NCBI GenBank assembly: GCA_963807735.1
Contig: CAWEDI010000004.1
Span: 248,001 to 312,000, forward strand
Source: Roseiarcus sp963807735
Lineage (GTDB): Bacteria > Pseudomonadota > Alphaproteobacteria > Rhizobiales > Beijerinckiaceae
Length of the DNA: 64,000 nucleotides
Direction of reading: 5' to 3'
The position numbers and the translations under genes are program-made. The stretch's first letter is position 1; each line of letters opens with the position of its first letter. This document shows, one piece after another, positions 9,081 through 18,157 of this stretch. The notes below the pieces were generated by a model. The model did no database searches. It was given only the letters and a program-made list of their open reading frames with translations, and had not been told where the DNA came from.

Positions 9081-9890
9081 TCAGCCTGCCTCCGCCGCGG
9101 CGTCTGCTCCGGCCTTCTTCGCAGGCGACGAAACCTCGACCGTTCCCAGCGCCTGAAGCATGCGGTCGAGGCCGTCCGGCGCGAGCTTGATGTAGCCGCT
9201 GTAGGGATGGCTCAGCTCGAGAATGAGAAAGCCGGCGGTCGCAATGCCCAGAGCGCCGGCGAGATGGGCGCAAACGGTCACAACATTCGGCGGCGCCAAG
9301 ACGCCGTCGCCCAGGAACAGGAGCGCCGCCCAGAACACGACGATGTCTAGCACGCGCGAGGGAAACGGGCTTTCGAGCCGGATCAGCATCGCGGCCTGGG
9401 TTTCGTGATACTTGCGCGCGAGTGCGCCCGCCGCGTCGAACAGGCGCTGGCGCCTGTCGTCGGAGAGCCGCGTGTTGTCGAAATACTGGCTGAGGTTGGA
9501 GCGGGTCGTCTTGATCTCGGCTATCGTCAGCATGCGCGGGCCGTCGCCGCCGAAGAACCGGTCGCGCGACCTTTGCAGGGCGGCCCGCAAGCCCCTGCGG
9601 CCGCCCGCCGCCTCCGGCCCGCACTGCTCCAGGAGCAGATCGACCTCCGCAATGAGCGGCCCGAGCGAGAACGCCTCCGACTGCTGGCCCGTGAACACGG
9701 CGAAGGCGGTCCAGATCAGCAGGCCGAGCACGAGGGCGAGCAGCAGCGCCATCACGCCGGTCATCGCGCCGATAGCGCTCTTGGAGATGTTCAGTATGTC
9801 GGCCGGGATGAGGCTTTGCAGTCCCATGCCCGCGAGGCTCGCGGCGAATATGAGAGCGCCGATCGCGAACGACCGAACAACAGCGTTCAA
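9081..9890 (-). CDS. DUF4239 (bestrophin-like) membrane protein
   Basis: Start chosen at the TTG at 9890 (MNAVVRSFAIG) because GAGGGGG stands six bases upstream; an in-frame TTG at 9926 is possible. Helices are predicted at residues 8-30 and 40-62 and a hydrophobic pair in the C-terminal half (VLDIVVFWAALLFLGD, LAGALGIATAGFLILE). Between them lies a soluble segment with ALQRSRDRFFGGDGPRMLTIAEIK and LSQYFDNTRLSDDRRQRL. This layout is that of DUF4239/bestrophin-like proteins of about 260-280 residues, whose role is not established. It stands alone between mobile debris. Confidence 0.7.
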   Translation of the reverse strand: MNAVVRSFAIGALIFAASLAGMGLQSLIPADILNISKSAIGAMTGVMALLLALVLGLLIWTAFAVFTGQQSEAFSLGPLIAEVDLLLEQCGPEAAGGRRGLRAALQRSRDRFFGGDGPRMLTIAEIKTTRSNLSQYFDNTRLSDDRRQRLFDAAGALARKYHETQAAMLIRLESPFPSRVLDIVVFWAALLFLGDGVLAPPNVVTVCAHLAGALGIATAGFLILELSHPYSGYIKLAPDGLDRMLQALGTVEVSSPAKKAGADAAAEAG

Positions 9891-10266
9891 GGTATCCCCC
9901 GAGACTTGCTTTTCCAATTGAACCAAACCGCGCCGGCGTCAAACGCGCGCTCCGGCACGGCGCGGGTGCGCGACCGGAAGCTCGCGCGGCGTTAGACCGC
10001 CGACGTCGTTCGGGCGATTTAACCTCCAGCTGATCCTGCTCGTGTCAACTGCGTGTCGGATTCGCCGAAGGCGCATTATGGAATGACAGGCCGCCTTCGA
10101 TCTGCTCGACGCGCTCGCCGGGACGTGATCTGCCGAGCGGGTTTCGTTAGGTTCCCCGCAAGGGTTCCGGAATAGGGTCGATCACGCCGGGCAGCGTAGC
10201 GTTAACCCGACTGTTCACAGCGTCAGGCCGCTAGCCTCTTCCCGTTGCCCCCGGCGACGCTTCAGG
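9891..10266. other. Intergenic stretch without recognisable genes
   Basis: Some 375 bp upstream of the DUF4239 gene and downstream of a broken diguanylate cyclase. I see no gene. It should hold the DUF4239 promoter; no strong sigma-70 boxes stand out in this GC-rich DNA. Confidence 0.4.
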
Positions 10267-10720
10267 TTAGCGGCCATACGCGTCGGCCTCGATCTTTCGA
10301 ATGCCCCCGTAGTTCGACGACGCGCTCCGCGACAGAGGGCCGAGTTTCGGGAGCGAGGGCCGCGTCTTGTCGCGCAACAGCCTATCCACGCCCAAGGAAC
10401 GCATGAATTGATGCCCCGTGCATCCTGACGTCGTGCTTGCGGCCGCTTTTCGCCCTTTAGCGCGGCGATACTCCCTCGCCAGGGTCTCGTCGAGCATCCG
10501 CCGGTTTGCAAGGCCGGTCAGCGGGTCCCGCGCCGCTAGCGCCTGCAAACGTCTGTTGGCCTCGGCGAGCTGGATCTCTATCGCTTTTCTCGCGGTGACA
10601 TCGCGCACCGAAGCGACAATGCCTGTTATCTCGCCGCCTGCCAATTCGCGGATGGCTCGATAAAAGGTCTCCACCCAGATCCATCGGCAGTCTCGGTGAC
10701 GGCGTCGATTGACGCCTACG
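10267..10720 (-). pseudogene. PAS-GGDEF diguanylate cyclase remnant
   Basis: The readable part gives the end of a PAS/PAC domain (WVETFYRAIRELAGGEITGIVASVRDVTARK) and the start of GGDEF (ALAARDPLTGLANRRMLDETLAREYRRAKG). The rest of the GGDEF domain is mostly deleted: a short stretch resembling GHQ...LRDKTRP...NYGG follows, with no GGDEF catalytic motif. The upstream sensor region is also not intact. It cannot make cyclic di-GMP. Confidence 0.7.
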
Positions 10721-10987
10721 TATCTTGCAAAGCCAACGGCCGGCTCGCCGGCTCATCCCGACTTGACGATTGCGAAGCTTCAGAAGGCCACAGGCCACCC
10801 TTAAACCGATTCATGGGCCCAGCGCCTTCTGGAAGGCCGCTGACGGGCCTCGTGCGCGAACGCTGGCCCCCCATGCGTTTGATAACGATCGCCGCCAGCG
10901 ACCGTTTGTAGGCCAGGAAACGACCTTCGGTCATACAGGGCCCGCGATCGTCTCGGGCCAACGGCAGTTGCGCACATAGGCCAGCGT

Positions 10988-11401
10988 TCATGGATCGACA
11001 AGGGTAAGACTGCAGCCTTCGAAACCGCCGGCGTCGCGGGTGACCACGGCCGCGTCGTGAGCGCGTGCTGTCGCGGCGATGATCAGATCGGCCGTTGCGA
11101 TTGGCCGGCCCATCTGTCGGCGGATGGCGAAAAGCTCTGCGTAGACGGACGCGGCCTTCCCGTCGAAGGGCAGGATGCGACCGTCAAAATCCTGGCTGAA
11201 GATCGCCTGCGCCATGGCCTCGAGTTCAGCGCGTCGCCGGCCTGTCGGCATGATCGCGATGCCGGCGAGGATTTCCGCTTGGCAGATAGCGGCGGTAAAG
11301 AGCGTTCGCAGCGGTTGCGCGCGCATCCACGTTGCGACGGCGACCGCTGGGCGCGGCTTCATGGTCTCCGACAGCACGTTGGTGTCGAGCAGATAGATCA
11401 T
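10988..11401 (-). CDS. VapC/FitB-type PIN-domain toxin
   Basis: This 137-residue PIN ribonuclease begins MIYLLDTNVLSETMKP, with the first acidic residue in DTN. It has an internal Glu (AEILAGIAIMP) and the C-terminal acidic pair in IATADLIIAATARAHD and VTRDAGGFEG. The full acidic set of an active PIN domain is present. It overlaps the upstream antitoxin by ATGA, the usual coupling of type II toxin-antitoxin operons. FitB-like PIN toxins cleave RNA; the target here is unknown. Confidence 0.9.
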   Translation of the reverse strand: MIYLLDTNVLSETMKPRPAVAVATWMRAQPLRTLFTAAICQAEILAGIAIMPTGRRRAELEAMAQAIFSQDFDGRILPFDGKAASVYAELFAIRRQMGRPIATADLIIAATARAHDAAVVTRDAGGFEGCSLTLVDP

Positions 11402-11646
11402 TCGAAGGTGGGCGGTTCGCGCGCAGGCCCGCGCGGCGGCAGCTCGAGATCGACGCCGCCAAGCGGTTCGAAGCGGGCGCGAATGCGGTCGTAGAGATTG
11501 AGTTCAGGGGGCCGGGCGGGTGTTTCGACAGCGTCGCTGATGATCGCGCGCAACTCGGCTTCCATGGACCGGCCGTTCTGGGCGGCGCGCACGCGCAACC
11601 GGTCTTTGACGGAGGGATCGAGGTTGCGGATGGTCAGAGTGGTCAT
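11398..11646 (-). CDS. FitA-like ribbon-helix-helix antitoxin
   Basis: Start chosen at 11646 (MTTLTIRNLDPSVKDRLRVRAA) because the RHH fold begins there; an upstream in-frame ATG at 11679 would add 11 unstructured residues. RNLDPSVKDRLRVRAAQNGRSMEAELRAI is the FitA/plasmid-stability signature. The C-terminal tail (YDRIRARFEPLGGVDLELPPRG) is the toxin-binding part. A palindrome at 11689-11705 upstream is a good candidate operator for autoregulation. Confidence 0.9.
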   Translation of the reverse strand: MTTLTIRNLDPSVKDRLRVRAAQNGRSMEAELRAIISDAVETPARPPELNLYDRIRARFEPLGGVDLELPPRGPAREPPTFE

Positions 11647-11688
11647 GGAGTTTTCCGAGGCCGACTCCATTGTAAGCAATTACGCCAT

Positions 11689-11705
11689 TGCAGTCAATGA
11701 CTGCA
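11689..11705. promoter_or_regulatory. Candidate FitA operator palindrome
   Basis: TGCAGTC-AAT-GACTGCA is a perfect 7-bp inverted repeat 43 bp upstream of the antitoxin start, extended to 10 bp with one mismatch. A shorter GTAA...TTAC pair lies at 11672-11683, between it and the start codon. RHH antitoxins bind such palindromes; binding here is inferred. Confidence 0.5.
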
Positions 11706-11759
11706 TTGTAGCGCTTGACCGCGCCGGCGGAGTCGCTAGCTGCTTTGCGCTAGATTCGG

Positions 11760-12357
11760 ACCCGCGACCGGCGAAGGCAAGACGCCGGCGATCGGCGATC
11801 ACCAGGCGCGCAAGCTGCTCGATGCGCCTGAGGCCGACACGATCAAGAGCAAGCGCGATCGCGCGATCCGTTCAACCTTCTGTTCCATGCGTTGCGGCGC
11901 GAGGAGCTGTGCAAGCTGAAGGTCAAGGATTTTCGGCACGCGCGCAAAGGCGCGCCGCATCTGAAGGTCTCCGGCAAAGGCGCCAAGACGCGCTATCTGC
12001 CGCTGCACCCCGGCAAGAACGGGCTAATCAACGAATATCTCGACGCCGCCGGGCACGGCCTCAATGAAGGCGGGGCGCTGTTCCGGCCGGTCCGCAACAA
12101 CCGCACCGGACGGCTCGAAGGAGCGATCACCGCCGACGGCGTCTATCGCTTGGTGCGGGGCTATTCGGCGCAGATCGGCTTCCAGATCGGCGCGCACGCG
12201 CTACGCGCGACCGCCGCCGCCAACGCGCTCGACCCCCAGGTCGACATCGCCCAAGGTGCAGGAATGGCTCGGCCACGCCAGCATCTCCACCACGCGCATC
12301 TACGATCATCGGCGCACGCGGCCGGAGGACAGCCCAACATTTAAAGTCGTATACTGA
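11760..12357 (+). pseudogene. Tyrosine recombinase (integrase) catalytic half, frameshifted
   Basis: Three frames together read GKTPAIGDHQARKLLDAPEADTIK, then ALRREELCKLKVKDF (catalytic Arg), HALRATAAANAL (H-x-x-R) and WLGHASISTTRIYDHR (His and nucleophile Tyr). Shifts near 11880 and 12250 break it. The N-terminal DNA-binding domain is missing. It is a relic of an integrated element just upstream of the cyclase gene. Confidence 0.8.
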
Positions 12358-12402
12358 TGGCGGCGAACGCAATTGGGCGCAATTTCGGAGGGACTTGGAC
12401 CC

Positions 12403-13710
12403 ATGAGCGATTTTGAATTGCCCGATACGCGTTACGCGCTGAGCGGAGACGTCAACATCGCTTTTCAAGTTATGGGCGACGGGCCGATCGACATCATTCT
12501 GGTGCCCGGGATCGCGTCTCATGTCGAGTTTTTGCACGAGTTCGCCGAATACACTCAGTTTCTCCGTCGTCTCGCGACTTTCGCCCGCGTCGTGACCTTC
12601 GACAAGAGAGGTCAAGGCATGTCGGACGCGATTTCGGGAGCCCCCTCGCTCGAGCAGCGAGTAGACGATGTCCGCGCCGTTATGGACAACATCGGATCGC
12701 AACGTGCCGTGCTCCTGGGAATTTCCGAAGGCTCGCCGATGAGTGCATTTTTCGCGGCTACAAACCCGGAGCGCGTAACGAAGCTCATTCTTTTCGGCGG
12801 TTTCGCCAAGGCCTCAGCATCGGAAGAGGCCGTTTTGGAGCGGACGAAGGTCTGGGGCACGGGCGCTTTGATGAGTCGAGCGGTTGCGAGCGTTTCCTCG
12901 AATCCGGAGGCGGTCAAAATGCTCGCCAAATTCGAGCGGCTTTCCGCGAGCCCCGGTGCTGCCAAGGCCTTTATGTTGTTGAATACGCAGATCGATGTCA
13001 CATCGATCCTGCCCAGCGTCCGCGTGCCGACGCTCGTGCTCCATCGGCGAACCGACGCGCTGGTTCCTGTCGAGTGCGGACGTGAACTCGCGTCGCTCAT
13101 CCCCGAGTCCAGATACATCGAGTATCCCGAAGGCGACCATATTCCTTACACTGGCGACTCCGAGACGGTTCTCGGCGACATCCAGGAATTTGTCACCGGG
13201 GAGCGAGATAGCGCCGCCTCTGACTTCGAGCGCATCCTGGCGACGGTCATGTTTACTGACATCGTCGACTCCACGCGCAGCGCCGCCGAAATGGGCGATC
13301 AGCAATGGCGTCGATTACTCGACAGCCACGATAGAATCGCGAAACAGGTCGTCGAGAAGCATCGGGGCAGTCTGATCAAGACCACAGGAGACGGCGTTCT
13401 CGCGACATTCGACGGCCCTGGCCGTGCGGTGCGGTGCGCGCTGGCGTTCGAAACCGCCGCCAAACAAATGAGTCTGCCGTTGCGCGCCGGTCTGCATACC
13501 GGCGAGATCGAACTGAGAGGCCAAGACGTTGGGGGCATCGCGGTGCACGCCGCGGCTCGCGTCATGGCGCATTGTGCTCCGGGCGAGGTTCTTGTTTCAA
13601 GAGTGGTTACTGATCTCGTCGCCGGCGCTGGCCTAAAATTCGCCGAACGGGGTTCGCATGAGTTAAAGGGTCTGCCAGGACTATGGGATTTGTTCGCGGC
13701 GAGCCTATAG
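12403..13710 (+). CDS. Alpha/beta-hydrolase fused to class III adenylate cyclase
   Basis: Start at 12403 (MSDFELPDTRYALSGDVNIAFQVMG) follows a GGAGG site; an ATG 30 bp upstream is less likely. Residues 10-265 are an alpha/beta hydrolase with nucleophile elbow LGISEGSP and a late EGDHIPYTG histidine. Residues 280-435 are a nucleotide cyclase: ATVMFTDIVDSTRSA supplies the metal-binding Asp, GSLIKTTGDGVLATFDG the second. GEIELRGQDVGGIAVHAAARV is the typical C-terminal half. Such fusions are common in rhizobia and mycobacteria; the hydrolase ligand is not known. It probably makes cAMP in the cytosol. It is monocistronic. Confidence 0.9.
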   Translation: MSDFELPDTRYALSGDVNIAFQVMGDGPIDIILVPGIASHVEFLHEFAEYTQFLRRLATFARVVTFDKRGQGMSDAISGAPSLEQRVDDVRAVMDNIGSQRAVLLGISEGSPMSAFFAATNPERVTKLILFGGFAKASASEEAVLERTKVWGTGALMSRAVASVSSNPEAVKMLAKFERLSASPGAAKAFMLLNTQIDVTSILPSVRVPTLVLHRRTDALVPVECGRELASLIPESRYIEYPEGDHIPYTGDSETVLGDIQEFVTGERDSAASDFERILATVMFTDIVDSTRSAAEMGDQQWRRLLDSHDRIAKQVVEKHRGSLIKTTGDGVLATFDGPGRAVRCALAFETAAKQMSLPLRAGLHTGEIELRGQDVGGIAVHAAARVMAHCAPGEVLVSRVVTDLVAGAGLKFAERGSHELKGLPGLWDLFAASL

Positions 13711-14358
13711 ATAAAAGAGACCGAGAAGCCGACAGGCGCGGCGGATAAGACCGCCTTATGTGTCCAAAAGCGCCGTCACAAGATAATGCACTTTGTGCAG
13801 AGTCCCATCCGTCTCTACCCTAGCGACCCGCCGCCCGGCAAAAACGATCGCCGACGATTTCGTGCTCGCCACTGCCCGTCGGAAATCGGCAAGCGCCTGT
13901 TGCTTAACCCACGCCGCGCCGCCGCCTTGGCGCGCCCCGAACGGAGGTGCTCTCGATCATTGGATTGCCGTCGTGGGCGGGCGCAGGCGGTGTTCGACGT
14001 GTGGCCCTTTCAGCGATCAGGCTTTGCTCAACGATCACTGACTCCCAGCGCTCGCGAATGCTTGTGAGAGCGGTGGGCGCCGCGCTCCGTGCGGTGGTTG
14101 AATGGAGAATGTCTCCTCGCTCATTTCTCAAGGATTCAGCGCTGTGAAGATGTCGCTCATATCAACGTATGAGGGATCAGCGCTCAGTGTATGAGCGACT
14201 GCTGAGAGGTCATTCTGTTAACACCAACTGCGGCGGCCTTCGCAAAATATCCGGAGGATATTCGGTGAAGAGCAGAGAAGAGACGAGATTTCGGGTCGCA
14301 AGCCTGTTGCGACGCCGGGCGGCGCTTCATCCCGTGCCCGCAAACAAGGGAGAGAGTC
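13711..14358. other. 650-bp region with at most a short gene fragment
   Basis: The only coding-like stretch is on the minus strand at about 13960-13756 (WVKQQALADFRRAVASTKSSAIVFAGRRVARVETDGTL, read in pieces, ending YLVTALLDT). It has no clear start and I do not recognise it. The remainder, including the DJ-1 gene's upstream region, shows no gene or strong hairpin. Confidence 0.35.
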
Positions 14359-15063
14359 ATGAAGGTGCTGATGGTGATCACGTCTCACGACCAACTGGGC
14401 AACACCGGACGAAAGACCGGCTTTTGGCTCGAAGAGCTCGCAGCTCCCTACTACGTTTTCAAGGATGGCGGCGTGGAAATCACGCTCGCCTCGCCAAAAG
14501 GCGGACGGCCGCCTCTAGACCCGAAGAGCAACGAGCCCGAATTCCGTACCGACCTTACGGTCCGGTTCGAGAACGACGCGGCCGCGGAAGCCCAGCTCAA
14601 CACGACCGTTCGCCTCGACAGTGTCAGGCAAGAAGACTTCGACACCCTCTTCTACCCAGGCGGACACGGTCCGATGTGGGACCTCGCCGAAGACACGCAC
14701 TCCGTCAAGCTGATCGAATCTTTCATTGCCGCCGGCAAAACAATTGCCGTCGTATGTCATTCAACGGGAGCGCTGCGGCACGTCAAGTCTCCCGATGGCA
14801 AGCCGCTGGTGCAGGGTAAGGAGGTCACCGGCTTCACCAACGGCGAAGAGGACGAGGTGGTCCTCACCAAAGTGGTGCCCTTCCTCGTCGAGGATGAGAT
14901 GCTGAAGCTCGGCGCGATCTTCTCGAAGAAGGCCAACTGGGAAGTTCATGTGGTCAGCGATGGCCAGCTGATCACCGGACAAAACCCACATTCGTCGGGG
15001 CCAGCGGCGAAGACGCTGATGACGGCGCTGAAGCAAAAGGCCAATCCAGCCCGGGCTCGATAG
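14359..15063 (+). CDS. DJ-1/PfpI family protein (class I glutamine-amidotransferase-like)
   Basis: This 234-residue protein begins MKVLMVITSHDQLGNTGRKTGFWLEELAAPYYVF. It has FYPGGHGPMWDL and the nucleophile elbow IAVVCHSTGALRHV, where Cys is the expected reactive residue. Glu in FWLEELAAPY and the later NGEEDEVV segment match Hsp31-like members. These act as glyoxalase-III, deglycase or chaperone-like proteins; which applies here cannot be told. The usual Gly after the Cys-His pair is Ser here (CHS). A GGGAGAG site precedes the ATG. Confidence 0.85.
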   Translation: MKVLMVITSHDQLGNTGRKTGFWLEELAAPYYVFKDGGVEITLASPKGGRPPLDPKSNEPEFRTDLTVRFENDAAAEAQLNTTVRLDSVRQEDFDTLFYPGGHGPMWDLAEDTHSVKLIESFIAAGKTIAVVCHSTGALRHVKSPDGKPLVQGKEVTGFTNGEEDEVVLTKVVPFLVEDEMLKLGAIFSKKANWEVHVVSDGQLITGQNPHSSGPAAKTLMTALKQKANPARAR

Positions 15064-15228
15064 ATCCAACTGATAGGGCGCCCGCGGATTTTCGATGGAC
15101 GGGGCCGCGGTTGCAGTTTGGAGAGCCGCTCTCGACACACGCCTCAACGGTTGGTTGAACGAAACCAACCTCCCGCTTTATCATCCCGTCGGCTGTCGCT
15201 TCACGACAACCATCGCATCGAGGCGCCC

Positions 15229-16074
15229 ATGCCCGCAATGACTGAGAAAGCACAAATCCGGCTCACTCGCTCGTCGAGGGCCCATTGGCGGGTCACGTTC
15301 GACAATCCTCCGTTGAACGTCATGGGACCGCAGTTCGTCCGCGAGCTCAGAGAGATCGTCACGACCGCCGAGGCCGACGTGGACGTCAGGGTGATGGTCT
15401 TCGATAGCGCTGTTGACGGATTTTTCCTGAATCACAGCGATTTCAACGCCGATATGAAAGAGCTGACCGGCATGCCTCAAGGGCCGACCGGACTGGAGGC
15501 GTGGCCTGACATACTCGTTCGGATAACGCGGATGCCCGTCGTCTCGATCGCTTTGATTCGCGGCCGCGCCACCGGGAATGGAAGTGAGATCGCCCTAGCC
15601 TGCGATATGAGTTTTGCGAGCCGCGAGAAAGCGCTTCTGTCGCAGTGGGAGGTGGGAGTAGGCCTGGTCGCGGGGGGAGGACCTATGGCGCGCCTGCCAA
15701 GGGTAATGGGCAGACAGAGAGCCTTGGAAGTGCTCCTAAGCTCAAACGACATCGGGGGCGACCTCGCCGAAGCTTACGGTTATGTGAATAGATCGTTGCC
15801 GGACGGCGAACTCGACGGTTTCGTCGATGCCCTGGCCAGGCGTATTGCGTCCTTCGACAAGTGGGCGATAGCGAACACCAAGCGCCTCGTTAATGCCGAC
15901 AGCTTGCCAGCGGACGTCGAGATAGCCGCCGGCTGGGACGCTTGCATGGCCTCGATCGGTCGGCCGGCCGCGCAGGGCAAGCTAAAGGCCCTGTTTGAAC
16001 GAGGCTTTCACAGGCCCGGAGACGCAGAAGATCGGCTCGGATTCTATGTAGGGGAGCTCGGCCAGAGAGGCTGA
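15229..16074 (+). CDS. Enoyl-CoA hydratase/isomerase family protein
   Basis: Start placed at ATG 15229 (MPAMTEKAQIRLTRS), since upstream in-frame codons lack family resemblance. The crotonase fold shows in WRVTFDNPPLNVMGPQFVRELREI, the weak oxyanion segment FFLNHSDFNADM, and IRGRATGNGSEIALACDMSFAS. The usual catalytic Glu pair is not obvious: the second position reads LSQWEVGVGLVAGGGPMARLPR. The substrate is therefore uncertain and it may not be a true fatty-acid hydratase. It is followed on the same strand by GlcG/HbpS and VOC genes. Confidence 0.8.
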   Translation: MPAMTEKAQIRLTRSSRAHWRVTFDNPPLNVMGPQFVRELREIVTTAEADVDVRVMVFDSAVDGFFLNHSDFNADMKELTGMPQGPTGLEAWPDILVRITRMPVVSIALIRGRATGNGSEIALACDMSFASREKALLSQWEVGVGLVAGGGPMARLPRVMGRQRALEVLLSSNDIGGDLAEAYGYVNRSLPDGELDGFVDALARRIASFDKWAIANTKRLVNADSLPADVEIAAGWDACMASIGRPAAQGKLKALFERGFHRPGDAEDRLGFYVGELGQRG

Positions 16075-16133
16075 CGCACTCGAAGAGCCCGAAAACTAAA
16101 TTTCTTCATCCGCGCAACAAGAAAGGACGCCGT

Positions 16134-16556
16134 ATGGATTTGCTCGCCTTCGCGAAAAATGTTGCGGACCGCGTCGAGGCGGAGTCGGCCCGCGCCAAAG
16201 TACCGGTTGCCGTTTGTGTCATGGATATCCACGGCAACATCATTCTCAAGCATCGCATGAGCGGAGCGCCGGCCTTCTCGATCGAGTTGTCAGAGCGGAA
16301 GGCCTACACGTCTGCGCTGGTGGGTCTTCGAACGGCTGATCTCTCTCCGCTCGTGCAGCCCGGCCAGGAGCTGTTCCCTCTGATGGGGCTGTCCGAAGGA
16401 CGGTTTTGTTCGATGGGCGGCGGAGCGCCGCTCACCAGCGAGGGCCGATTGATCGCGGGCGTCGGGGTCAGCGGCGGGGCCGTTGCGCAGGACGTCGCCA
16501 TACTTAAATCGGCGCTGCAGGAAGCCACTACGCCTGCGCTCGCCGCGACATCGTGA
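16134..16556 (+). CDS. GlcG/HbpS family (DUF336) protein
   Basis: The 140-residue product matches the heme-degrading/HbpS-GlcG fold: VPVAVCVMDIHGNIILKHRMSGAP, SIELSERKAYTSALVGLRT and GRLIAGVGVSGGAVAQDVAI. Family members bind heme or small cofactors and often sit in catabolic or glycolate operons. It has no signal peptide, so it is cytoplasmic. It lies 60 bp after the hydratase gene and 70 bp before a VOC gene, suggesting cotranscription. Confidence 0.85.
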   Translation: MDLLAFAKNVADRVEAESARAKVPVAVCVMDIHGNIILKHRMSGAPAFSIELSERKAYTSALVGLRTADLSPLVQPGQELFPLMGLSEGRFCSMGGGAPLTSEGRLIAGVGVSGGAVAQDVAILKSALQEATTPALAATS

Positions 16557-16627
16557 AGGCAGCGCATTCCGTCTTCACGGCGCGCTCTCAGCGGTAAACA
16601 GACAACATTCGCTCCAAGGAGCCAGAT

Positions 16628-17197
16628 ATGAACATCGCTGAAATCGAGAGGAAACCCACCGTCGAAAAGTTGGGCGCGGGTTCGATCGACATGAAGCTCG
16701 AAGTCGTCGTCGTCCCAGTCTCGGATGTCGATCGCGCCAAGCGCTTCTATGACGGTCTGGGCTGGAGGCTCGACATCGACTATCTCGCCCGCGATGGCTT
16801 CCGGGTAATCCAGTTCACGCCGCCCGGTTCCGCATGCTCGGTCATATTCGGCAAAAACGTTACGACAGCCGCGCCCGGTTCGGCGAAGGGGCTGCACCTG
16901 ATTGTCTCCGACATTCAGATCGCCCGCGAGGAGCTACTCCGTCGCGGGGTGGGGATCAGCGAGCCGTTCCATGACGCCGGCGGCATATTCCACCACGCCA
17001 GCGCGGAAGGCCTGGTCGCTGGACCAAATCCGCTGCGAAAGAGCTACGCCTCCTACGCTTCATTTAGCGATCCCGACGGCAACGCCTGGGTGCTGCAGGA
17101 GGTCACCTCGCGACTGACCGGACACATCGACGCGAACGACACGAGCTTCACCCCAGAGCTGACGAGCGTGGTCCGTGGTGCGGAAGCTGGCAAGTAG
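16628..17197 (+). CDS. VOC-superfamily (glyoxalase-like) protein
   Basis: A 189-residue protein with one vicinal-oxygen-chelate module: MKLEVVVVPVSDVDRAKRFYDGLGWRLDIDY, LHLIVSDIQIAREELLRRGVGI and FSDPDGNAWVLQEVTSRL. The final Glu (LQEVT) is a usual metal ligand; the first-strand His is replaced by Glu or Val (LEVVVVPV), so metal binding may differ. It is common in rhizobial genomes and its substrate is unknown. It ends the three-gene group that starts at 15229. Confidence 0.85.
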   Translation: MNIAEIERKPTVEKLGAGSIDMKLEVVVVPVSDVDRAKRFYDGLGWRLDIDYLARDGFRVIQFTPPGSACSVIFGKNVTTAAPGSAKGLHLIVSDIQIAREELLRRGVGISEPFHDAGGIFHHASAEGLVAGPNPLRKSYASYASFSDPDGNAWVLQEVTSRLTGHIDANDTSFTPELTSVVRGAEAGK

Positions 17198-17335
17198 CTT
17201 GGGCCGCATCCAATGCGCGCGTGAAAGCGCGAGCGGTTGCCGAAGCCTGAGGTTTTCGGCAGCGGCCGAGTTCTCGGCGTTTGCGCGGGTGGTTGGGCGT
17301 GTCAAAAAATGCTGCTACAACAGATGGTTATGACA

Positions 17336-17370
17336 TTCGCGTAACACAACCACGCTTTATGTTACGCGAA
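17336..17370. repeat. Perfect 11-bp inverted repeat near resolvase remnant
   Basis: TTCGCGTAACA (17336-17346) and TGTTACGCGAA (17360-17370) form a perfect palindrome with a 13-base spacer. It lies 3' of the resolvase pseudogene. The A/T content inside and lack of a T tract argue against a terminator. A recombinase or regulator binding site is plausible. Confidence 0.55.
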
Positions 17371-17386
17371 GGCGCAATTCAGCGAC

Positions 17387-17829
17387 TTATATTAACTGAA
17401 TTCGCCGGCCGCCCCTTCGCCCGCGGGCAAGCGCGGCCTTAAGGCCGGCATTCGTGCGCTCCCGGATGATCGAGCGCTCGAACTGAGCGAGGGCGCCGAA
17501 GATGTGAAAGAACAGTTCGCCGGCGGCCGTGGTCGTGTCGATCGCCTCTGTGAGCGAGCGAAAGCCAATCTCGCGCGTCTTCAACTGGTCGACGGTTCGA
17601 TGAGTTGCTTCATCGAGCGGGCAAGCCGGTCAAGCTTCCAGACCACGAGCGTGTCGCCGGCGCGCAGGTAGTCGAGCGTCGCCATCCATTGCGGCCGCTC
17701 TTCCTTGGCGCCCGAGGCGCGCTCGACGAAGATCTTGTCGCAACCGGCCGCCTTCAGCGCATCGAGCAGAAGCTGCGGTTTTTGGTACAGGGTCGAAACC
17801 CTGGAGTAGCCGACGAATTTCGTTCCCAT
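17387..17829 (-). pseudogene. Tn3-type resolvase/invertase, frameshifted and truncated
   Basis: ATG at 17829 gives MGTKFVGYSRVSTLYQKPQLLLDAL (nucleophile Ser in YSRVS), FVERASGAKEERPQW and LVVWKLDRLARSMKQLIE. A shift near 17585 moves to KTREIGFRSLTEAIDTTTAAGELFFHIFGALAQFERSIIRERT. The frame stops at 17387 after GRRGGRRIQLI, so the C-terminal helix-turn-helix is missing. The catalytic domain is recognisable but the protein cannot be made whole. Confidence 0.85.
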
Positions 17830-18157
17830 ATCTCAAAGCAGAGTCGCACATCGGAACGTAGATTAAAAGAACTATTTATAGGAACGACGACGACGAGCAA
17901 ACCGCGAGTCGCCTTGATCGTGGATAGCGTTCCCGGAACCCTGTTGGCTTGGCTGGCCGATGTATGGAGCAAACAAAAGGCGGACATTCGGCGCCCGGCT
18001 GCGCTAGACCCACGGGGGAACATTCGCCCGACAGCGACCTAGCTTCGGCCGTGTTAGACGCAAAGCGGGCAACTCGATCTTGATAGAATAGGTCCTGAAG
18101 GTTGGCGTCCGCCGCTGCGGCTATCCATAACCAGGCTGATAACAAGAAACTTTGTTC

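Noticed and set aside
17336..17370. Rho-independent terminator for the VOC operon
   Set aside because: Stem is perfect but has a 13-base loop, AT-containing arms and no T tract on either strand; a protein-binding site is more likely.
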